From contig JAIOPV010000204.1 of NCBI GenBank assembly GCA_021413735.1, positions 1 to 41,142 on the forward strand: DNA of 41,142 nucleotides. Direction: 5' to 3'. Below are positions 35,771 to 41,142 of this stretch, piece after piece. The notes under the pieces are model-generated. The model had not been told where the DNA came from. It saw only the letters and a program-made list of their open reading frames with translations, and ran no database searches. A program made the translations under genes and the position numbers. Positions within the stretch are counted from its first letter, which is position 1. Each line of letters starts with the position of its first letter. This DNA comes from Planctomycetota bacterium (GTDB lineage: Bacteria > Planctomycetota > Planctomycetia > Gemmatales > Gemmataceae).

Positions 35771-37681
35771 GTGGGCAAGCCATTTCAGTCGGAACTCGCA
35801 CAGTTGCCGCAGACGTACCTTTGGGCCTCGGAGTTCTCTGTCGAATCTCTCGCGAAGGCTCTGCGTCGGTCAAAAGTACCGCTCTTGGCGGTCGGTTCGG
35901 GAGGCTCTTTCACAACCGCTTGCCTCGTGACGGCGTTACACGAGCGCCACTTCGGACTGCCCTGCGTCCCGATGACTCCGCTTGAAGTCGCTCGCAGCGA
36001 GATCGACCTCCGGGAGACGGCTGTCCTTCTGTTGACGGCCGGGGGTAAAAACGCTGACATCCTCGGAGCGTTCCACTCGGCGGTGCGGCGTGAGCCGAGA
36101 CGACTGGTCATCGTTTGCGCCACGACGGGTTCAAAATTGGCCGCTGCGGCCGCAGAACACTCGACCGTCGAGGTATGCGAGTTCGACCCGCCGCCGGGAC
36201 GCGATGGCTTTCTCGCCACGAACTCGCTCTTCGCCTCGGGGCTACTCCTGATCCGCGCCTACGCTCTCGCGTCAGGTGTCGCGTCACAACTTCCCGGTGA
36301 CCTTCAAGCGCTCGCTGGTCCTCAGTTTCGCAAGGTGGATTTCTCCTCCCTTCTGTCACGGGAGACGATCGTCGTGCTGCACCCGCCGTCCCTCAAGACA
36401 GTCGCGGTCGAGATCGAATCGAAGTTCACCGAGGCGGCGTTGGGGCACGTACAGATTGCTGACTACCGCCAGTTCGCCCATGGCCGGCATCACTGGCTGG
36501 CAAAGCGAGGTGACGAATCGGCTGTGTTGGCTTTGAGCACCGTCGCCGATGACGCGATCACATCACGGACCCTTCGGCTGCTCCCCGACTCCATCCCCGT
36601 CGTGCGACTTGCCCTGCCACACGCCGGACCGGTGTCTTGTCTCTCCGGGGTCGCACACGCCTTTGAACTTGTCCGACAGGCGGGCAAGACGCGGGAGATC
36701 GATCCCGGTGACCCAGGCGTCCCGACGTTCGGGCGTCGCCTGTACAACTTGGGTGTTTTCCCGCGGATGCCACCTCCTCACGGGATTGCCACCCCGGAAG
36801 TAGCAATCGCCCGTAAGTCCCGCGTGCCGGGGGCGCAATCCTCTGCCTCGGCTTGGCAGGACGCCTACGCGGGTTTCCTCTCGCGCCTGAGTTCGGCTCG
36901 AATCCGGGCACTTGTGTTAGATTACGACGGAACACTCTGTGACGAGGCGAAGCGGTTCGATCCACTGCCCGCGCCGGTGGGAGATGAGTTATCTCGAGTG
37001 CTCCGCGCCGGAATCCCCGTTGGGATCGCGACCGGACGCGGGAAGTCGGTCCGCGAGCGCCTGCAGGAGGCACTCCCACGCAACGTGTGGGATCGGGTCC
37101 TGGTGGGGTACTATAACGGAGCGGACATTGGGTTGCTTTCGGACGACAATCGGCCGGACGGCACCAAGATGGTTTCGGAGCCGTTGCGGCCGGTCGAAGA
37201 TCTGCTCGTTCGACAGAGCCCCTTTCTCGGCCCCTGCGAGACGGAACTGCGGCCGTGGCAGATCACCCTGAAGCCAGCCGAGTCGATGGCCCTTGATCGC
37301 CTCTGGCAGTGCATGCAGGGGTTCGTCGCACATCTCACCGGGGTTGAGGTTCTCAGGTCGGGGCACTCGATCGATATTCTCGCGCCAGGTGTGTCGAAGC
37401 TGGCCGTGGTCCGTCGGCTGACGGAAATGGCTGGCTGCTCGACCGAGGAGGTGCTGTGCGTCGGCGACCAGGGGTGCTGGCCGGGTAACGATCACAAACT
37501 CCTCGGCACTTCGCTCTCTCTTAGCTCGAATGTGACCTCCGCTGACCCGGACCGCTGTTGGAACATTGCACCGGCCGGGGTGCGCGAATCACAGGCGACC
37601 CTGGGCTACCTGTCACTGCTGAAAAAGTCACGCGGCGGGCTACGGTTCGACCTACCCACCGCAGCGAGGAATTCGTCGTGA
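35771..37681 (+). CDS. Double-SIS and HAD-phosphatase fusion protein
   Basis: A 636-residue cytoplasmic protein (no signal). The GTG at 35771 is chosen because the 54 in-frame codons before it read as cysteine/glycine-rich non-coding text and similarity to SIS begins soon after. SIS half one includes PLLAVGSGGSFTTACLVTAL (residues ~37-56) and AVLLLTAGGKNADILGAF, the phosphosugar-binding pattern. SIS half two includes VEIESKFTEAALGHVQIADY (~213) and FAHGRHHWL, like the C-terminal isomerase domain of GlmS. A HAD domain follows: LVLDYDGTLCD (nucleophile D384, D386), IATGRGKS (T421), K543 and GDQGCWPGND (D566, N573, D574), all four motifs present, of the HAD-IIB type. It probably binds and dephosphorylates a sugar or nucleotide phosphate. 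It leads a four-gene operon with a phosphoribosyltransferase-like protein and a AAA+ ATPase. Confidence 0.85.
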   Translation: MGKPFQSELAQLPQTYLWASEFSVESLAKALRRSKVPLLAVGSGGSFTTACLVTALHERHFGLPCVPMTPLEVARSEIDLRETAVLLLTAGGKNADILGAFHSAVRREPRRLVIVCATTGSKLAAAAAEHSTVEVCEFDPPPGRDGFLATNSLFASGLLLIRAYALASGVASQLPGDLQALAGPQFRKVDFSSLLSRETIVVLHPPSLKTVAVEIESKFTEAALGHVQIADYRQFAHGRHHWLAKRGDESAVLALSTVADDAITSRTLRLLPDSIPVVRLALPHAGPVSCLSGVAHAFELVRQAGKTREIDPGDPGVPTFGRRLYNLGVFPRMPPPHGIATPEVAIARKSRVPGAQSSASAWQDAYAGFLSRLSSARIRALVLDYDGTLCDEAKRFDPLPAPVGDELSRVLRAGIPVGIATGRGKSVRERLQEALPRNVWDRVLVGYYNGADIGLLSDDNRPDGTKMVSEPLRPVEDLLVRQSPFLGPCETELRPWQITLKPAESMALDRLWQCMQGFVAHLTGVEVLRSGHSIDILAPGVSKLAVVRRLTEMAGCSTEEVLCVGDQGCWPGNDHKLLGTSLSLSSNVTSADPDRCWNIAPAGVRESQATLGYLSLLKKSRGGLRFDLPTAARNSS

Positions 37682-38784
37682 ACCAGGAGTTCGTACTCGG
37701 AAAACTCGCCGACCTCATGGAATGGGACAACGAAACCGCGCGCGGCGAGTTCGCCTGGCTCCGCCTTATGTCTCGGATGAAGTACGACGGCTACCCGGAA
37801 TTTCTGGCAGGAATGCGGTTCATCGAGAGTCTGACGGATTGGCTCCAGCAGTTCAAGCCGGCGCACCGGGTTACCGCTTACAAATTCGTCCGTGAGAACC
37901 TCGTGTTCGTCGGAACAGCGGAGATGCGCCACCTCGTCGAATTATTGTACCCGGAGACGGTCCAGCCCCGCCTTCTTAAGCGGGTGGCCGACTTGCGTGG
38001 CATTCCGCAATACCAGGTGTGGGCCGACCCGGAGGCGACAGCGCTCTACCAGAAATTGCTCAAAAAGACCCTCTTCATCGAATTAAGCGACGGCGGCAGG
38101 ATCGACATCTTCCGTCGCGCTAACCCAGGGGTCATCAAGAACGAACAGGTAGTAACCGCTCCCCAGATCAACGCGACCAAATGGGACGATCTCCTGAAGA
38201 AGCTTCGCAAGGCCACTGGGGACGTGAACGACCGTTTCGCGTTCGTGTTCCTTGTTGATGACTTCACCGCGAGCGGAACCACGCTGCTCCGCCTTGAGGA
38301 AGACGCATGGGACGGCAAACTGTTACGGTTCTGGAACGACATCAAGACCGCCGTGATCCCGAAGTACTTCGAGGACGATTGGACCCTCTGCGTTCACCAT
38401 TACCTCGCAACCGAACTGGCCGTGAAAACGGTCGAAGAGCGGGATGAAGCCGCCAGGGGAGAACTCGGGGCGGATGGATGGTTCCGGCAGAAGATCGAGA
38501 TGAGTTATGGGATGCGAATCCCGGCCGAGGTCGGTATCACGCCTCAATCGCATGAGGATTTCGCCGCCATCGTTCAAGAATACTACGACAACTCAATCGA
38601 AAGTGAGCACATGCGGAAGGGCGGAAACGACGCCCGGTTCGGGTTCGGCGGATGCGGGTTACCCTTGATCCTTGAGCACAATACCCCGAACAACGCGATC
38701 GCCCTTCTTTGGGCGGAGACCGATGGGAAAGAGGGACAGCACCCGATGCGACCACTCTTCCGTCGGAGACAACGGCACAGTTAA
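37678..38784 (+). CDS. Phosphoribosyltransferase-like protein (PRTase-CE type)
   Basis: A 368-residue protein. The GTG at 37678 overlaps the previous stop (GTGA) and is preceded by GAGGA, so it is translationally coupled to the SIS-HAD gene. The N-terminal ~100 residues are helical and tryptophan-rich (WDNETARGEFAWLRLMSRM, LTDWLQQFKPAHRVTAYKF). The core holds FVFLVDDFTASGTTLLRLEE with D194, D195 and the SGTT loop, the PRPP-binding signature of type I phosphoribosyltransferases. The C-terminus has FGFGGCGLPLILEHNTPNN and ends HPMRPLFRRRQRH, conserved features I associate with the PRTase-CE family of biological-conflict operons. It may make or consume a phosphoribosyl metabolite, or only sense one. 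Assignment to the fold is confident; the reaction is unknown. Confidence 0.85.
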   Translation: MNQEFVLGKLADLMEWDNETARGEFAWLRLMSRMKYDGYPEFLAGMRFIESLTDWLQQFKPAHRVTAYKFVRENLVFVGTAEMRHLVELLYPETVQPRLLKRVADLRGIPQYQVWADPEATALYQKLLKKTLFIELSDGGRIDIFRRANPGVIKNEQVVTAPQINATKWDDLLKKLRKATGDVNDRFAFVFLVDDFTASGTTLLRLEEDAWDGKLLRFWNDIKTAVIPKYFEDDWTLCVHHYLATELAVKTVEERDEAARGELGADGWFRQKIEMSYGMRIPAEVGITPQSHEDFAAIVQEYYDNSIESEHMRKGGNDARFGFGGCGLPLILEHNTPNNAIALLWAETDGKEGQHPMRPLFRRRQRHS

Positions 38785-38790
38785 TTCCCC

Positions 38791-38797
38791 AAGGAGG
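38791..38797 (+). promoter_or_regulatory. Strong ribosome-binding site for the AAA+ gene
   Basis: AAGGAGG lies eight bases before the ATG at 38806. It is the best match to the anti-Shine-Dalgarno sequence seen in the window and fits a need for more ATPase than PRTase-like protein. Confidence 0.6.
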
Positions 38798-38805
38798 GAA
38801 GTTCG

Positions 38806-40761
38806 ATGGAGAACCCGTTCCTCCGGCGCGCCAGCGAACTCCTCCGAGATGATGAGGCGTTCCTGGCAGTCGTCAGTCCCGAACCGGTCAACTATCACCT
38901 CAAACGGCCGGGTGAAGGCGGGACGCTCTACGACCGACTCGTACTCTTGCGCGGAACGCCGGGGGTTGGGAAGACGACGCTTGCAAGGCTGTTCGAGTTC
39001 CCCACTCTCAGCACGCTGCTTCGGAATCAGAGTTTCACGGGTCACAAAGAACTCCATGCCGCTCTCTCGGCCTGCCGCGCCATTGAGGACGACGAACCGC
39101 GGGTGCTCGGCTGTCGGCTGCCGATGGAGAGTGACTATCGCGACTTCTGGGAATTCCCATATTCGAGCGAGGTGAAGATCGGTCTGATGGCATCACTGCT
39201 TCAAGCGCGGACCGTACTCGCGTGGTTCCGGCATCTTCGGGCCGCAGGAATACAGCCCGATCAAGTTGAACTGATTACACGGCCGGAGTCTCAGGGCGTA
39301 CTCGACACCATCGGTGGGGTTCACGGCGAGGGCCTCATCTCGCGTGCGGCGGATGTTGAGAACCGAATCTACAAGGTAATTTCCGCGATCATCGCGCCCG
39401 ACGAGTCGACGCTCGCGACCGAGGTGGGCGGATCGTACAAGCCCTTTGACCATATCGAGCGGATTCGCATTCCGGCCATTCATGGGGTTGCCGGAGGGAC
39501 TCGCGACTTGATTCCCCTCGCCATCTTCGATGATGCACATGTGCTGCACCCGGAGCAGTTCAGGGCACTGGAGCACCTCCTCATCCGTCGCGAGCTTCGG
39601 ATCGCGCGGTGGATCATCGCTCGGTTCGACGTGCTCCTTCCGGATGAAGCGCTGGCCGCAGCGACCGAGGACCGCTCGGACGGGACAGAACACCCAGGCG
39701 TGACTGCGGACAGGGAGACGGAACCGATTCTCCTCCAGAGTTCCGGTCGGCGACGAGAAAAGAGAGAGCAGTTTCGTTCCGTTGCGAAGAGCATGGCATC
39801 ACGCTATCTCCGCCGCATGCCGCTGTTAAACGAAAAGGGTCTTAACGTTCTCGGGAACGTGCTGAGCGAGGCGGAACCCGGACTGACCGCGGGGCGGCTG
39901 AATGAGCTGGGGAAAAAGGTGAGCTCGACCCAGAAGCGGCTGAAGGTTTCAAAGCCGAAGCGGGAGGGGTTCGAAAAGCAGATCCGCGACTACTGGGGGA
40001 CAAAAACGGCTTTGCCGCCCGACGTTGCACTCGCCATGCTCAGCGTGATGATGCACCGGCTGAACGTGCGGCGAGGCCGCCCCAGTCCGGGGCTATTCGA
40101 TACGGATGACGACGAGGTTGCGACCGAATCCGCGCCTGACGAAGCGGCCATCGCCGTAGCCGCGAACCGAGAGGTGTACGAAGCAGCCGTCTTCCACCTC
40201 TTCCATCAATACGACCGGCCCTACTTTTACGGCATCGACAGTGTCTGCGACGCCAGTTCAGAGAACGCCGAGCAGTTTCTTCGCCTCTCCGCGGAGCTCG
40301 TTGAAGCTGTCGCGACGCAGCTCGCGCGAGCGAAGCCGCCGTCACTCACCCCGACGGTACAACACAAACTACTCCGGGAGCGCGGGTCGAAGATCATGGA
40401 AAAGTGGGACTTCCCCCAGGACACCGCCGTGCGGCGGATGGTGGAACGGATTGCGAATTTATGCTTGGAGAAGTCACTGGAACCGAACGGTGCGATCATC
40501 GCAAACGCCTTCGGCATTCCTCAAGAGGAGTTCGAGAAGCTTGGCAAGACTGCGCCCGAGGTGGCTCGGGTACTCCAATTCGCAGTGGCTTACAACGCGA
40601 TTACTTTGGTGCCGCACTACACCTGCCAAGACGAATCGTGGTGTCTGCTCGAACTCGGCGGGGTGGCGCTGCTTAAGTACGGGCTTACCCTGAAGCGCGG
40701 CGGGTTCATGAAGGGCAGTGCTGCCCAACTGGGGGCATTCGTGGTGGAGGAGTCGGCATGA
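38806..40761 (+). CDS. ORC/CDC6-like AAA+ ATPase
   Basis: A 651-residue protein starting 21 bases after the PRTase stop behind a strong ribosome-binding site. Walker A reads RGTPGVGKTTLARLFEF (K56), Walker B LAIFDDAHVLHPEQ (D242, D243), and a sensor-1-like strand WIIARFDVL follows near residue 268. The region after Walker B (FRALEHLLIRRELRIARWI) and the helical C-terminal half (VYEAAVFHLFHQYDRPYFYG near 460, MEKWDFPQDTAVRRMVERIA) fit the ORC/CDC6-like AAA family that I recall accompanying PRTase-CE proteins. The C-terminus may include winged-helix-like elements, as in CDC6. It probably acts as the ATP-driven sensor or switch of the operon. There is no export signal. Its stop overlaps the ATG of the next gene (ATGA). 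Confidence 0.85.
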   Translation: MENPFLRRASELLRDDEAFLAVVSPEPVNYHLKRPGEGGTLYDRLVLLRGTPGVGKTTLARLFEFPTLSTLLRNQSFTGHKELHAALSACRAIEDDEPRVLGCRLPMESDYRDFWEFPYSSEVKIGLMASLLQARTVLAWFRHLRAAGIQPDQVELITRPESQGVLDTIGGVHGEGLISRAADVENRIYKVISAIIAPDESTLATEVGGSYKPFDHIERIRIPAIHGVAGGTRDLIPLAIFDDAHVLHPEQFRALEHLLIRRELRIARWIIARFDVLLPDEALAAATEDRSDGTEHPGVTADRETEPILLQSSGRRREKREQFRSVAKSMASRYLRRMPLLNEKGLNVLGNVLSEAEPGLTAGRLNELGKKVSSTQKRLKVSKPKREGFEKQIRDYWGTKTALPPDVALAMLSVMMHRLNVRRGRPSPGLFDTDDDEVATESAPDEAAIAVAANREVYEAAVFHLFHQYDRPYFYGIDSVCDASSENAEQFLRLSAELVEAVATQLARAKPPSLTPTVQHKLLRERGSKIMEKWDFPQDTAVRRMVERIANLCLEKSLEPNGAIIANAFGIPQEEFEKLGKTAPEVARVLQFAVAYNAITLVPHYTCQDESWCLLELGGVALLKYGLTLKRGGFMKGSAAQLGAFVVEESA

Positions 40762-41010
40762 CTGCTTCGCTACGATGGGAGCCGTGCGTTCATCACAGAG
40801 GCGAAGCCGCAGAGGCGTTCGCCCGCGATTACTTCGCGAGGAAAGACCGTCGCATCGGACTCATCGCAGGTGCAGGGTTCGACCCCCGTTCAGCGATTGT
40901 GCCCCAGTTGCTCGCCTCTGCTGCGCCGGGCCGAGTCCGCGGCATGTTTTTGCGAGAGGAGCGTCCCTCTCCTCACGCGCATTTGCTAAGTTCGGCCGAG
41001 GCATCCCTTT
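40758..41010 (+). pseudogene. Fourth operon gene, interrupted by an insertion sequence
   Basis: The ATG at 40758 overlaps the ATPase stop. The first ~84 residues read as a real protein: LRWEPCVHHRGEAAEAFARD, then RRIGLIAGAGFDPRSA near residue 35, a glycine-rich strand-turn that looks like a nucleotide- or cofactor-binding loop, then GRVRGMFLREERPSPHAHLL. I do not recognise a named family, but the RRIGLIAGAGFDPR segment and ATGA coupling make it a genuine component. From about base 41000 the sequence changes character, and the minus strand carries a transposase C-terminus, although the plus-strand frame happens to stay open to the window end. The gene is therefore probably cut by the insertion. 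The break position is uncertain by some 20 bases. Confidence 0.6.
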
Positions 41011-41142
41011 TCACACATCACGTTTGTTCATTATTGAGTAGTCGTGAGGTGGCGATGTGTTTCGCTTCTGGGAAGCGGGTGCGGGGTGGTCTCGGCTTCT
41101 TCGGTCCACGGGTCGCCTTTCGATACCGTTTCAGGTTCGCAC
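41001..41142 (-). mobile_element. Partial insertion sequence, IS4-like, right-hand part outside window
   Basis: The transposase C-terminus at 41018-41142 places an insertion-sequence end a few bases beyond its stop, between about 40990 and 41017. The other end lies outside, so inverted repeats and target duplication cannot be defined. It lies inside the fourth gene of the SIS-HAD/PRTase/AAA operon. Confidence 0.6.
41018..41142 (-). CDS. IS4-type transposase, C-terminal fragment
   Basis: Reading the minus strand from the window edge gives about 40 residues: NLKRYRKATRGPKKPRPPRT, then RFPEAKHIATSRLLNNEQT and a TGA stop at 41018. The KATRGPKKPxPxRTRF and HIATSRLL pattern is typical of the basic C-terminal tail of IS4-family (DDE) transposases that are abundant in Gemmata-like planctomycetes. 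The catalytic domain lies beyond the window. Only the tail is visible, so the exact IS group is not certain. Confidence 0.7.
   Translation of the reverse strand, partial: ANLKRYRKATRGPKKPRPPRTRFPEAKHIATSRLLNNEQT

Noticed and set aside
35397-35930. Open frame of 177 codons overlapping the start of the SIS-HAD gene
   Set aside because: It runs into the SIS domain in another frame and reads as arginine- and serine-rich text without motifs.
41011-41142. Continuation of the fourth gene on the plus strand to the window end
   Set aside because: The frame is open, but the minus strand gives a convincing transposase tail, so the plus-strand reading is probably accidental.

Overview
The window is high-GC DNA that looks like a chromosome segment of a planctomycete, most likely of the Gemmataceae (Gemmata-like). 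This rests on the density of protein families that are largely confined to Planctomycetota and relatives: six DUF1501 proteins, three DUF1552 proteins, three DUF1592/DUF1588/DUF1585 cytochrome-like proteins, three DUF1549/DUF1553 proteins and one long PVC-type haem-binding propeller protein. Almost all carry Sec or twin-arginine type export signals and the haem-bearing ones carry CxxCH motifs. No rRNA, tRNA or CRISPR array was seen.

Layout. (1) 1-2734, plus strand: the 3' part of a DUF1592-type gene followed by DUF1552, joined by a 4-base overlap; a perfect 11-bp hairpin closes the unit. (2) 9694-2780, minus strand: a five-gene unit of heparinase/alginate-lyase-like protein, PSCyt1-DUF1549-DUF1553, DUF1501, ThuA-domain protein and an exported unknown. 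(3) 9834-16023, plus strand: an SMP-30-like propeller, a DUF1501 gene that loses its 3' end, a DUF1549/DUF1553 gene that lacks its 5' end, and an intact DUF1501. The two broken genes meet at about 11918, as if some 0.4 kb had been deleted. (4) 24555-16246, minus strand: DUF1549/DUF1553 with a bacterial Ig-like domain, two tandem DUF1501 genes, and the PVC-type propeller/HEAT/cytochrome protein. (5) 24751-34888, plus strand: DUF1592-type, DUF1552, DUF1501, then an exported seven-blade WD40 protein overlapping a DUF1592-type gene, then DUF1552. Genes 1-34888 are thus repeated modules of exported cytochrome-like and alkaline-phosphatase-fold proteins, probably working at the cell envelope on polymeric or sulfated substrates, although no member's biochemistry is established.

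(6) 34889-35770 is a gene-free, lower-GC stretch with several dyad symmetries. (7) From 35771 to the end lies a compact operon of cytoplasmic proteins without export signals: a double-SIS plus HAD-phosphatase fusion, a phosphoribosyltransferase-like protein, an ORC/CDC6-like AAA+ ATPase and a fourth small protein with an AGAGFDPR motif, joined by GTGA and ATGA overlaps or a 21-base gap. This looks like a nucleotide- or sugar-phosphate-handling biological-conflict (defence) system and is the most interesting part of the window. Its fourth gene is interrupted: the last ~125 bases encode, on the minus strand, the C-terminus of an IS4-type transposase, so the system may be inactivated or remodelled here.
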